Shown here piece after piece: positions 48,499-56,605 of a stretch of 64,000 nucleotides of DNA; position 1 is the stretch's first letter; each line of letters opens with the position of its first letter. The DNA lies in the NCBI GenBank assembly GCA_038117205.1, contig JAYOFL010000009.1, forward strand, positions 1 to 64,000. Reading direction: 5' to 3'. The position numbers were made by a program, and so were the translations under genes. The notes under the pieces were generated by a model that did no database searches, was not told where the DNA came from, and saw only the letters and a list, made by a program, of their open reading frames with translations. Source of the DNA: JAQBZY01 sp038117205 (GTDB taxonomy: Bacteria; Pseudomonadota; Alphaproteobacteria; Rhodospirillales; Casp-alpha2).

Positions 48499-50523
48499 AT
48501 GACCCGCAACCGCCTCGGCGACGAGACCTCCCCTTATCTCCGCCAGCACAAGGACAACCCCGTCCATTGGTACGCCTGGGGTGACGAGGCCTTCGCCGCC
48601 GCCAAAAGGGACGGCAAGCCGATCCTCTTGAGCGTCGGCTACGCCGCCTGTCACTGGTGCCACGTGATGGCGCACGAAAGCTTCGAGGACGACGGGATCG
48701 CGGCCCGCATGAACGATCTCTACATCAACATCAAGGTCGACCGGGAGGAACGCCCCGACATCGACAACATCTATCAGACGGCGCTGCAGGCCTTGGGCGA
48801 GCATGGCGGCTGGCCGCTGACCATGTTCCTGACACCGGCGGGCGAGCCGTTCTGGGGCGGCACCTACTTCCCACCGTCGCCGCGCTACGGCCGTCCCGGC
48901 TTCACGCAGGTCCTGGACGGCATCGCGGCGACCTACGCCAAGAACCCGGACCAGATTTCCAGCAACGTCGCCGCCATCAAGGACGCGCTCAAGAAGGCGC
49001 TGACGCCGACCGGCGGCGGCGCTCTCGACGGCAAAACGCTGGACGCCGTCGCCGCCGACGCCGTGCGCATGATCGACCCCTACGACGGCGGCACAAACGG
49101 CGCGCCGAAATTTCCGCAGCCCATGTTCTTCCGTTTTCTCTGGCACGCCTTTCTGCGTTCCAACGGCGCCATGTTCCGGGACGCGGTCACCGTCACGCTC
49201 GACCACATCTGCCAGGGCGGAATCTACGATCATGCCGGTGGTGGCTTCGCGCGGTATTCGGTCGACGACCGCTGGCTGGTGCCGCACTTCGAGAAAATGC
49301 TCTACGACAACGCGCTCCTGATCGAACTGATGGCGGACGTCTGCCAATCGGCGCGTCATCCCCTCTACGCCGCCCGGACCGCCGAAACCATCGGCTGGCT
49401 CATGCGCGAGATGAAGGCGGAGGAAGACGCAGACGGCTTCGCCTTCGCCAGCGCGCTCGACGCCGACAGCGAAGGGGAGGAGGGGAAGTACTACGTCTGG
49501 ACCGCCGAGGAAGTGGACGCCGTTCTCGGCGCCGACGCCGGACCGTTCAAGAAACTCTACGAGGTCTCCCGCATCGGCAATTGGGAAGAAAAGACCATCC
49601 TCAACCGCCTCGATCACCTCGAGTGGGACGACGCCACGGAGGCCGCCATGCGGCCGTTGCTCGACAAACTGCTCGCCGTCCGCGCCGGCCGCGTGCCGCC
49701 CATGCGCGACGACAAGGTGCTGGCCGACTGGAACGGCATGGCCGTCGCCGCGCTGGTACGCGCCGGCATCGCCTTCGGCCGGCCGGACTGGATCGACCTC
49801 GCCCGGACAGTCTTCGACACCGTGCGGCGGAAGATGACGGCGGCGGACGGACGCCTCCGCCATTCGCTCTGCGCCGGACGACTGGCGCACCCGGCCGTCC
49901 TCGACGACTACGCGAATCTCGCCCGCGCCGGCCTGTTCCTCGCCGAAGCCACCGACGATCCCGCCTACGAAAAGATCGCCATCGAATATGCCGAGGCCGC
50001 CGAGCGGCACTACGCCGACACAGACGGCGGAGGTTATTTCCTCGCCGCCGACGACACCGGCGATCTGATCCTTCGTTCCAAGCCCGGCTACGACAATGCC
50101 GTCCCGGCCGGCAACGGCGTCATGGCGGAAGTGCTGGTGCGTCTCTACATGATCACGGAGGAGGCGAAATACCGCGACCGGGCGGAACGGGTATTCGGGG
50201 CCTTCCTGGCCGAAAACCCGCGCGAGAACCTGCACCACCCGACGCTGCTGATCGCCTGGGAAATGCTGACGCGCGGCTGCCAGGTCGTCGTTGCCGGCGA
50301 CGGCCCGGACGCCGACGCGCTCTGGCGTGCCGCCCTGGTCTCGCCGAACAGGCTATCCGTCGTCACCCGCGTCGGTGCCGATGCGAAGCTTGCCGACGGC
50401 CATCCCGCCGCCGGCAAGGGACCGGTCGACGGCCGCCCCGCCGCTTACGTCTGCGTGGGCACGACCTGCGGCCTGCCGATCACGGAACCGGCGAAATTAG
50501 CCGAGGCGCTCGGGGCGGCATGA
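48499..50523 (+). CDS. DUF255/thioredoxin-domain protein (YyaL/SSP411-like)
   Basis: The 674-residue protein starts with a thioredoxin-like DUF255 domain: RLGDETSPYLRQHKDNPVHW, YAACHWCHVMAHESFED with C51xxC54, and KVDREERPDIDNIY. An alpha/alpha six-barrel-like region of the glycosidase type follows, with GGIYDHAGGGFARYSVDDRW and YYVWTAEEVDAVLG. This is the widespread YyaL/spermatogenesis-associated protein 20 family; its function in bacteria is not established. ATG 48499 (MTRNRLGDE) gives the family N-terminus, and an upstream ATG at 48475 would add eight residues. The ogt gene overlaps its stop (ATGA). Confidence 0.93.
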   Translation: MTRNRLGDETSPYLRQHKDNPVHWYAWGDEAFAAAKRDGKPILLSVGYAACHWCHVMAHESFEDDGIAARMNDLYINIKVDREERPDIDNIYQTALQALGEHGGWPLTMFLTPAGEPFWGGTYFPPSPRYGRPGFTQVLDGIAATYAKNPDQISSNVAAIKDALKKALTPTGGGALDGKTLDAVAADAVRMIDPYDGGTNGAPKFPQPMFFRFLWHAFLRSNGAMFRDAVTVTLDHICQGGIYDHAGGGFARYSVDDRWLVPHFEKMLYDNALLIELMADVCQSARHPLYAARTAETIGWLMREMKAEEDADGFAFASALDADSEGEEGKYYVWTAEEVDAVLGADAGPFKKLYEVSRIGNWEEKTILNRLDHLEWDDATEAAMRPLLDKLLAVRAGRVPPMRDDKVLADWNGMAVAALVRAGIAFGRPDWIDLARTVFDTVRRKMTAADGRLRHSLCAGRLAHPAVLDDYANLARAGLFLAEATDDPAYEKIAIEYAEAAERHYADTDGGGYFLAADDTGDLILRSKPGYDNAVPAGNGVMAEVLVRLYMITEEAKYRDRAERVFGAFLAENPRENLHHPTLLIAWEMLTRGCQVVVAGDGPDADALWRAALVSPNRLSVVTRVGADAKLADGHPAAGKGPVDGRPAAYVCVGTTCGLPITEPAKLAEALGAA

Positions 50524-50993
50524 GCGGCGACGTCCAACACCTGTCCTTCCCGTCGCCGCTCGGCACGCTCACGGCCTTCGAGGTGGCCGGCGCGCTGGTC
50601 GCCATCGAGCACGGCCGGGCGCCGACGCCGGGCACGGCGACGCCGTTCCTGACCGAGGTGCGGCGCCAGTTGAATGCCTATTTCGACGGCGCGTTGAAAG
50701 ATTTCGATCTGGCCCTGGCGCCCGCCGGTCCGGCCCGGCGCCGCGAGATCTGGACCGCCATGTGCGACATCGGTTACGGCGAGACGGAAACCTACGGCGC
50801 ATTCGCCGCCCGCGTCGGCTCATCGGCCCGCGCCATCGGCCAGGCCTGCGCCAGCAATCCGATCCCGATCGTCATCCCGTGCCACCGGGTGCTCGGCGCC
50901 GGCGACACGCTCGCCGGCTATTCCTTCGCCGACGGCGCGGAGACGAAGCGCCGCCTCCTGCATCTGGAGAACCCAAAGGCTTGGCTCATCTAG
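50520..50993 (+). CDS. ogt: Methylated-DNA--protein-cysteine methyltransferase Ogt
   Basis: The 157-residue enzyme removes methyl groups from O6-methylguanine by transferring them to its own cysteine. The active site is PIPIVIPC121HRV. The N-terminal ribonuclease-like domain (LSFPSPLGTLTAFEVAGALV) and the helix-turn-helix TYGAFAARVGSSARAIGQAC are present. The length fits a stand-alone Ogt, not Ada. It overlaps the DUF255 gene by 4 bp. The quinone oxidoreductase gene begins 78 bp downstream. Confidence 0.95.
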   Translation: MSGDVQHLSFPSPLGTLTAFEVAGALVAIEHGRAPTPGTATPFLTEVRRQLNAYFDGALKDFDLALAPAGPARRREIWTAMCDIGYGETETYGAFAARVGSSARAIGQACASNPIPIVIPCHRVLGAGDTLAGYSFADGAETKRRLLHLENPKAWLI

Positions 50994-51071
50994 CGCGGGC
51001 TTGCCGGTTCGGCGCCGCTTCATCAGAATGTCCGCCAATTAACCAACCATAACCTACGGGAGAAGAAATTC

Positions 51072-52046
51072 ATGACACATGCCATCCGCGTTCACGAGAA
51101 AGGCGGCCCCGAAGTCCTCAAGTGGGAGGAGATCGAGGTCGGCAAACCGGGCAAGGGCGAAGTTCGCATCAAGCAGAACGCCGTCGGCCTCAACTACATC
51201 GACGTCTATTTCCGCACCGGTCTCTATCCGATCCCGAGCTACCCGGCGATCATCGGCATGGAAGCCGCCGGCGTGATCGAGGACGTCGGCGAAGGCGTCA
51301 CGGAATTCAAGATCGGCGACCGCGTCACCTATCCGATGGTGCCGGGCGCCTATGCCGAGGCCCGCTGCATGCCGACCCTCAAGGTCGTGAAGATTCCGGA
51401 CGGCATCGAGGACAAGACCGCCGCCGGCATGATGCTCAAGGGCATGACGGCGCACTATCTGCTGCACCGGACCTATCCGGTGAAGAAGGGCGATCCGATC
51501 CTGGTCTACGCGGCGGCCGGCGGCGTCGGCCTGATCCTCTGTCAGTGGGCGAAGCTCTTGGGCGCCACCGTCATCGGCTGCGTCGGCTCGGAAGAGAAGG
51601 CGGCGCTCGCCAAGGCGCACGGCTGCGACCACACGATCCTCTATCGGACCGAGGACATCCCGACGAAGGTGAAGGAATTCACCGGCGGCAAGGGCGTCGC
51701 CGCGGCTTACGATTCCATCGGCAAGGCGACGTTCGATGCTTCGCTCGACTCGCTCCGCCCGTTCGGCGTGCTCGCCACCTACGGCAACGCGTCCGGTCCG
51801 GTCGATCCCTTCAACCCCGGCATCCTGGCGCCGAAGGGTTCGCTCTACGTGACGCGGCCGACGCTCGGCACGCACACGGCGACGCGCGAGCTGGTGCTCG
51901 ACGGCGCCAACGCGCTCTTCGACGTCGTGAAGTCGGGCAAGGTGAAGATCGAGGTCAACCAGACCTATCCCCTGAAGGACGCCGCCAAGGCGCACAAGGA
52001 ACTGGAAGCCCGCGAGACCACCGGCTCGACGGTCTTCACCGTCTGA
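51072..52046 (+). CDS. NADPH:quinone oxidoreductase, zeta-crystallin type
   Basis: The 324-residue enzyme is a zinc-free medium-chain dehydrogenase/reductase. It shows HEKGGPEVLKWEEIEVGKPG, AVGLNYIDVYFRTGLYP (the Qor signature), MLKGMTAHYLLHRTYPVKKG and the NADPH-binding loop YAAAGGVGLILCQWAK. The C-terminal KDAAKAHKELEARETTGSTV is typical. Qor-type enzymes reduce quinones or reactive carbonyls by hydride transfer from NADPH in the cytoplasm. A GGGAGAAGAAATTC ribosome-binding site precedes the ATG. A hairpin terminator follows at 52102, before convergent rho. Confidence 0.92.
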   Translation: MTHAIRVHEKGGPEVLKWEEIEVGKPGKGEVRIKQNAVGLNYIDVYFRTGLYPIPSYPAIIGMEAAGVIEDVGEGVTEFKIGDRVTYPMVPGAYAEARCMPTLKVVKIPDGIEDKTAAGMMLKGMTAHYLLHRTYPVKKGDPILVYAAAGGVGLILCQWAKLLGATVIGCVGSEEKAALAKAHGCDHTILYRTEDIPTKVKEFTGGKGVAAAYDSIGKATFDASLDSLRPFGVLATYGNASGPVDPFNPGILAPKGSLYVTRPTLGTHTATRELVLDGANALFDVVKSGKVKIEVNQTYPLKDAAKAHKELEARETTGSTVFTV

Positions 52047-52070
52047 GGTTCAGCCTCACGGCCCAATTGG

Positions 52071-52201
52071 CCACAGAGACACAGAGGCACAGAGAAAAAG
52101 GAAAGGCGCCCATTGGGCGCCTTTCTCGTTTCGATATTTTGATTTTCACCGCGGCGCGGAGAATGAAGAAGGGCGTCCTCTGTGTCTCTGTGCCTCTGTG
52201 G
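52071..52201. repeat. Imperfect inverted repeat flanking the qor terminator
   Basis: The left arm (52071-52094) starts CCACAGAGACACAGAGGCAC; the right arm (52178-52201) starts CTCTGTGTCTCTGTGCCTCT. The 24-bp arms pair with two mismatches, and each arm is itself an (CA/GA)-rich near-repeat. This CACAGAGACACAGAGGCACAGAG motif recurs in intergenic regions of many bacterial genomes. It encloses the terminator at 52102-52124. Confidence 0.8.
52102..52124. terminator. Terminator hairpin between qor-like gene and rho
   Basis: AAAGGCGCCC (52102-52111) and GGGCGCCTTT (52115-52124) form a perfect 10-bp stem with a 3-nt loop. A-rich sequence stands to the left and CTCGTTTCG to the right, so it can terminate transcripts from both convergent genes. 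Confidence 0.8.
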
Positions 52202-52211
52202 CGAACCTGTC

Positions 52212-53468
52212 TTACTGATTCATGGAGTCGAAGAAGTCCGAGTTGTTCTTCGAGTGCTTGATCTTGTCCAGCAGGAACTCCATCGCGTCGACCACGCCCA
52301 TCGGCATGAGGATGCGGCGTAGCACCCACATCTTCGACAGCGTGCCCTTGTCGACCAACAGCTCTTCCTTGCGCGTACCCGACTTGGTTATGTCGATGGT
52401 CGGCCAGGTCCGCTTGTCGGAGAGCTTGCGGTCGAGGATGATTTCCGAGTTACCGGTGCCCTTGAATTCCTCGAAGATGACCTCGTCCATGCGCGATCCG
52501 GTGTCGATCAGCGCGGTGGCGATAATGGTCAGGGAGCCGCCTTCCTCGATGTTGCGCGCCGCGCCGAAGAACCGCTTTGGACGCTGCAGCGCGTTGGCGT
52601 CGACGCCGCCGGTCAGCACCTTGCCGCTGGACGGCACGACGGTGTTGTAGGCGCGCGCCAGACGTGTGATCGAGTCCAGCAGAATGACGACGTCGCGCTT
52701 GTGCTCGACCAGGCGCTTCGCCTTCTCGATCACCATTTCGGTGACCTGCACGTGACGCGTTGCCGGCTCGTCGAAGGTGGACGAAATCACTTCGCCCTTC
52801 ACGGAGCGCGCCATGTCGGTCACTTCCTCCGGCCGCTCGTCGATCAGCAGCACGATCAGGTAGCATTCCGGATGGTTCTTGGCGATCGAGTGCGCCATGT
52901 TCTGCAGCATCACGGTCTTACCGGTGCGCGGCGGCGCGACGATGAGCGCGCGCTGTCCCTTACCGAGCGGGCAGATCAGGTCCAGCACCCGGTGCGTCGG
53001 GTCCTTGTTTTCCGGATTTTCGATTTCCATCGCCAACCGCTCGTCCGGATAGAGCGGCGTCAGGTTATCGAAGTTGATGCGGTGACGGACGTCGGCCGGA
53101 TCGGCGAAATTGACCTTGTTGATCTTGAGGAGCGCGAAGTACCGCTCCCCTTCCTTCGGCGAGCGGATCTCGCCCTCGACGGTGTCGCCGGTGCGGAGTG
53201 AGAAGCGGCGGATCTGGCTCGGGCTGACGTAGATATCGTCCGGACCCGGCAGGTAGTTCGCTTCCGGGCTCCGGAGGAAGCCGAAGCCGTCCTGCAGGAC
53301 TTCAAGAACGCCGTCGCCGAAGATGGCGATGTCGTCCTCGGCCAACTGCTTCAGGATGGCGAACATCATGTCCTGCTTCCTGAGCGAGCTCGCGTTTTCG
53401 ATTTCAAGCTCCTCGGCATAGGCGAGAAGGTCGGCGGGCGTTTTCTTCTTGAGGTCCTTGAGATTCAT
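52212..53468 (-). CDS. rho: Transcription termination factor Rho
   Basis: The hexameric RNA helicase Rho ends transcription at many genes. The 418-residue protein has the N-terminal helical domain (MNLKDLKKKTPADLLAYAEE), the cold-shock-like RNA-binding fold (DGFGFLRSPEANYLPGPDDI), Walker A IVAPPRTGKTVMLQN, Walker B LIVLLIDERPEEV and the R-loop SSTFDEPATRHVQVTEMVIE. The length is that of a Rho without insert. The minus-strand gene follows hemJ, hemH and hemE in the conserved origin-proximal order, with a 202-bp leader that has two stem-loops (53501-53512, 53571-53587). Confidence 0.98.
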   Translation of the reverse strand: MNLKDLKKKTPADLLAYAEELEIENASSLRKQDMMFAILKQLAEDDIAIFGDGVLEVLQDGFGFLRSPEANYLPGPDDIYVSPSQIRRFSLRTGDTVEGEIRSPKEGERYFALLKINKVNFADPADVRHRINFDNLTPLYPDERLAMEIENPENKDPTHRVLDLICPLGKGQRALIVAPPRTGKTVMLQNMAHSIAKNHPECYLIVLLIDERPEEVTDMARSVKGEVISSTFDEPATRHVQVTEMVIEKAKRLVEHKRDVVILLDSITRLARAYNTVVPSSGKVLTGGVDANALQRPKRFFGAARNIEEGGSLTIIATALIDTGSRMDEVIFEEFKGTGNSEIILDRKLSDKRTWPTIDITKSGTRKEELLVDKGTLSKMWVLRRILMPMGVVDAMEFLLDKIKHSKNNSDFFDSMNQ

Positions 53469-53500
53469 GTGGTCCGTCGATGGTCGTGGGAAAGGGGTTC

Positions 53501-53587
53501 GCCCGTTCGGGCTTTCGAAGCGGCTGGGCGGGCCTTGGCGGCCGCCTCGTTCGAACTGGGCAGAAAGGACGGATTCGAGACGAATCC
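53501..53587 (-). promoter_or_regulatory. rho leader with two dyads
   Basis: The 202-bp hemJ-rho gap contains the palindrome GCCCGTTCGGGC (53501-53512), 33 bp before the rho ATG, and the dyad GGATTCG-AGA-CGAATCC (53571-53587), which holds two GANTC sites. rho is often autoregulated through its leader, so these may matter for attenuation. A promoter was not identified. Confidence 0.4.
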
Positions 53588-53670
53588 GTTGGAGAAGCTA
53601 GACGATTAGCGAAACCGCGTTCGCCTGTCAAATGGGAAATGCCGGAATTCCGGGCCTTAGCGCCCTTTTC

Positions 53671-54105
53671 TCAGAGCGGTTTCACGACCGCCATGATGAC
53701 GATGACGATCATCAGGACCGTCGGCACTTCGTTGGCGATGCGGTAGAAGCGGGCCGGACGGACGTTGCGGTCGGCCTCGAAGTCCTTTCGCCAGCGGCCC
53801 ATCATCATGTGCGAGACCATCAGCGCCGCGACGCAGGTGAGCTTCACGTGCAGCCAGACGGACGAAAAGTCCTGGTAGGCGAGCAGCATGCCGCCGAACA
53901 GCAGGGACGAGATCATGGCCGGGTTCATGATGGCGCGAAGCAGCCGCCGCTCCATGATCTTGAGCGTCTCGGAAAGCTCGGAACCCGGTTCCGCCGACAC
54001 GTGATAGACGAAGAGCCTGGGCAGGTAGAGAAGCCCGGCCATCCAGGCGATCACGGAAATGATGTGAAGCGCCTTGATCCAGAAATAAGCTCCCGACATG
54101 TCCAT
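53671..54105 (-). CDS. hemJ: Protoporphyrinogen oxidase HemJ
   Basis: HemJ oxidises protoporphyrinogen IX to protoporphyrin IX in the inner membrane. The 144-residue protein has four membrane helices and the family residues YFWIKALHIISVIAWMAGLL (conserved His near 14), YLPRLFVYHV and KLTCVAALMVSHMMMGRW. It follows hemH by 15 bp on the minus strand, so the last two haem steps (HemJ, HemH) and hemE are co-transcribed. The length matches the family. Confidence 0.95.
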   Translation of the reverse strand: MDMSGAYFWIKALHIISVIAWMAGLLYLPRLFVYHVSAEPGSELSETLKIMERRLLRAIMNPAMISSLLFGGMLLAYQDFSSVWLHVKLTCVAALMVSHMMMGRWRKDFEADRNVRPARFYRIANEVPTVLMIVIVIMAVVKPL

Positions 54106-54120
54106 GCTCGGCTCCTCCGT

Positions 54121-55173
54121 TCAGGCGGCGGCGCGGCAGGGACAGCGGCCGAATTCCGCCGGGCAGAGCCGCCCGCCGCTGTCGGGCGCCGTGCCCGCAT
54201 CCCGGCCCAATGTGTCACGGCCCAGCGCCGAACGGACCGTCATCGCCAGCCCGTCGATGAACGCCGCCGCCGTGCCGACCGCCGGCACCCGTTCGTAACA
54301 CGTGACGCCGTTCTCCGTCGCCAGGTGCTTGTACTCGATGTCGAGCTCGACCAGCGTTTCCGAATGCTCCGACACGAAGGCGATCGGCACCACGACCAGG
54401 GGAACGCCGTCGGCGCCGCCCCGCTTGATCTCGTCGTCCGTCGACGGGCCGATCCATTCCAGCGGCCCGACGCGGCTCTGGTAGCAGACCAGCCAATCGA
54501 GACCGGGGATCGCCAGTTTATCGACCACGGCTGCCGCCGTTCGCTCGACCTGCCACTGATAGGGATCGCCGCTGGCGATGACCTTCTTCGGCAGACCGTG
54601 CGCAGAAAACAGCACTCTCGGTTTCCCTTGCGCCGACGCGGCCTCGATCCTCGGCCGGATCAGCGCCGCCTGGGCTTCGACGAAACCCGACTGCATCGGA
54701 TAGCAGCAGACCTCGACGGTCGGCGCATGGACGCCCGCCGTCCGCGCCGCCCGGTGCCAGTCCTTGATCGAGGACCCGCTGGTCGTCGTCGAATACTGCG
54801 GATAGAGCGGCAGCAGGACGATCCTGTCCGGCTTGTACTCACCGACCGCGCGCGCCACGTCGTCGCTCATCGGATGCCAATAGCGCATACAGACGAAGGT
54901 GCGCACCTCGTCGGGTCCGTCCGAAAACCGCGCCTGTAGGGCCGACGCCTGGGCGTCGGTCAATTCCAGCAGCGGCGACTTGCCGCCGATGTGACCGTAA
55001 ATCTCCCGCGCCACCGGTGCCCGCCGCGTCGAAATCAGTTTCGCCAGAAGCCAGCGGAACGGTGTCGGCACCGAAATGATCGCCGGGTCGTTGAACAGAT
55101 TGAACAGGAAGGGCTGCACGGCGGCGGGACTGTCCGGTCCGCCAAGATTGAACAGGACGACGGCGATGCGCAT
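54121..55173 (-). CDS. hemH: Ferrochelatase
   Basis: HemH inserts Fe2+ into protoporphyrin IX. The 350-residue protein carries VVLFNLGGPDSPAAVQPFLF at the start, PLYPQYSTTTSGSS, the catalytic LFSAHGLPKK (His in SAHGLP), YQSRVGPLEWIGPSTDDEIK and VVPIAFVSEHSETLVELDIE with the active-site Glu-His region. The C-terminus has cysteines (CPAEFGRCPC) that may bind a cluster. It ends 15 bp before hemJ and starts 10 bp after hemE. Confidence 0.97.
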   Translation of the reverse strand: MRIAVVLFNLGGPDSPAAVQPFLFNLFNDPAIISVPTPFRWLLAKLISTRRAPVAREIYGHIGGKSPLLELTDAQASALQARFSDGPDEVRTFVCMRYWHPMSDDVARAVGEYKPDRIVLLPLYPQYSTTTSGSSIKDWHRAARTAGVHAPTVEVCCYPMQSGFVEAQAALIRPRIEAASAQGKPRVLFSAHGLPKKVIASGDPYQWQVERTAAAVVDKLAIPGLDWLVCYQSRVGPLEWIGPSTDDEIKRGGADGVPLVVVPIAFVSEHSETLVELDIEYKHLATENGVTCYERVPAVGTAAAFIDGLAMTVRSALGRDTLGRDAGTAPDSGGRLCPAEFGRCPCRAAA

Positions 55174-55183
55174 GCGCGTTCTC

Positions 55184-56215
55184 CTAGGCTTGGCCGCGCA
55201 CCCGCTTGACGGCCCGTTCGACGTTTTCCGGCGGCGTCTCGGGGACGATGCCGTGACCGAGATTGAAGATAAATGGCCGCGTTTCCGCGATCTTCAAGAT
55301 GGCGTCGACGGCCTTGTCCATGGCCTCGCCGCCGACCACCAGCAGCCGGTTGTCGAGATTTCCCTGCAGAACGCAGTTCGCCGGAATTTCCTTGGCCGCC
55401 CACTCCAGCGGCACGCCGTGATCGAGCGACACGCCGTCGACACCGGTCTTGCGCACGTATTCCGGGATCATTGCGCCGGCCTGGCGCGGAAATCCAATGA
55501 TCGGCACGCCCGGTGCCGCCTTGTGGACGTTCTCGACGATTTTTTTAGTCGGCTCGATGCACCAGGCGCGGAAGGCATCCACCGACAGCACGCCGGCCCA
55601 GCTATCGAAGAGCTGCAACGTCTCAGTCCCCGCCTCCGCCTGGGCGATCAGATAGGTGGAGGTGGCGTCCACCAGGATATCCATCAGCCGATTGAATTCT
55701 TGCGGCGCCCGGTAGGCCCAGTCCCGCGCTTCCTCGCAGTTGGTGCCGCCGCGTCCTTCGACCATGTAGACGGCGACCGTCCACGGCGCGCCGGCGAAAC
55801 CGATCAGCGCCGTCTCGGCCGGAATGCCCTTCGACAGCCGCGACACGGTTTCCAGAACCGGCGCCAGATGATCGAGCACACCGTCGCTCTTCAGCGTCTT
55901 CAGACCGGCAACGTCGCGGATCGGTTCCAACACCGGCCCCTCGCCGGTCTTGAAGGCGACGCTCTGACCCAACGCGTCCGGGATCACCAGAATGTCGGCG
56001 AACAGGATCGCCGCGTCGAAGCCGTAGCGGCGTAGCGGCTGCAGCGTCACCTCGGTCGCCAGATCCGGCGAATAACAGAATTCCAGAAACGACGACACCT
56101 GCGACCGGACCTCTCGGTACTCCGGCAGATAGCGGCCCGCCTGGCGCATCATCCAGACCGGCGGGGGTGTCTCGACATTGCCGTCGAATACCCGGAGGAA
56201 CCGCTTCCGTGTCAT
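55184..56215 (-). CDS. hemE: Uroporphyrinogen decarboxylase
   Basis: HemE removes four carboxyl groups from uroporphyrinogen III. The 343-residue enzyme has the N-terminal signature PPVWMMRQAGRYLPEYREVR, the catalytic-site GFAGAPWTVAVYMVEG, DSWAGVLSVDAFR and SLDHGVPLEWAAKE. The length fits the family. Its start is the left border of the proposed origin region (56216-56605), as in Caulobacter and Rickettsia, where hemE also borders the origin. Confidence 0.98.
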   Translation of the reverse strand: MTRKRFLRVFDGNVETPPPVWMMRQAGRYLPEYREVRSQVSSFLEFCYSPDLATEVTLQPLRRYGFDAAILFADILVIPDALGQSVAFKTGEGPVLEPIRDVAGLKTLKSDGVLDHLAPVLETVSRLSKGIPAETALIGFAGAPWTVAVYMVEGRGGTNCEEARDWAYRAPQEFNRLMDILVDATSTYLIAQAEAGTETLQLFDSWAGVLSVDAFRAWCIEPTKKIVENVHKAAPGVPIIGFPRQAGAMIPEYVRKTGVDGVSLDHGVPLEWAAKEIPANCVLQGNLDNRLLVVGGEAMDKAVDAILKIAETRPFIFNLGHGIVPETPPENVERAVKRVRGQA

Positions 56216-56605
56216 GCCGCGCTTCTTATCCTCTTATATTTATATAGAAAAGAGGTAGTTGTCGTAGGGGGGTGGAAAGTCGGGGATTATATGTCATCCA
56301 CAGGTTATCCAGGCCCCCGCGTAACCATTCTTTAACGATAACGAACTTCGACGGAGACCGTTTCGGTAAGCGTTTTCACGTGAGTCTTCAATACCTAACG
56401 ATGTTTTATTGAATTCCTCTACAAGCGAGGAAAACCGGCGTTTCGGCGATTATCCCGATATGCTTGATCTTCGTCATGGCGTTTACACAACTTGATGATG
56501 ACTGTAAGGAATGGCGTGGCGACGCGGGATGGAACCGCCGAACTCGGCGTCTTCAGTTATCCACAAAGATATCCCGAGGGTGATACGGCAGTTATACGGC
56601 GGGCG
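56216..56605. other. Candidate chromosomal replication origin (oriC)
   Basis: This 390-bp gap between divergent hemE and the PEP-synthase regulator is unusually AT-rich for the window. DnaA-box-like sequences are a perfect TTATCCACA (56557-56565), TCATCCACA (56294-56302), TTATCCAGG (56305-56313) and TTATCCCGA (56450-56458). An AT-rich tract, TCTTATATTTATATAGAAA-like (about 56232-56252), could be the unwinding element. One GANTC site lies at 56382-56386. Genes diverge from it on both sides and the parS cluster lies 10-12 kb away, as expected for an alphaproteobacterial origin. The call is an inference from synteny and motifs; no GC-skew could be computed. Confidence 0.7.

Noticed and set aside
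48499..52046. A genomic island or transposon in the rho-mnmE gap
   Set aside because: No integrase, transposase, target-site duplication or attachment site is visible; only a synteny break and an inverted repeat support insertion, so it is listed as a finding and not as a mobile element.
56371..56387. A possible parS site (TTTTCACGTGAGTC) in the origin region
   Set aside because: Only the CACGTG core and part of the left arm match the 16-bp consensus (about 11 of 16), well below the three other sites.
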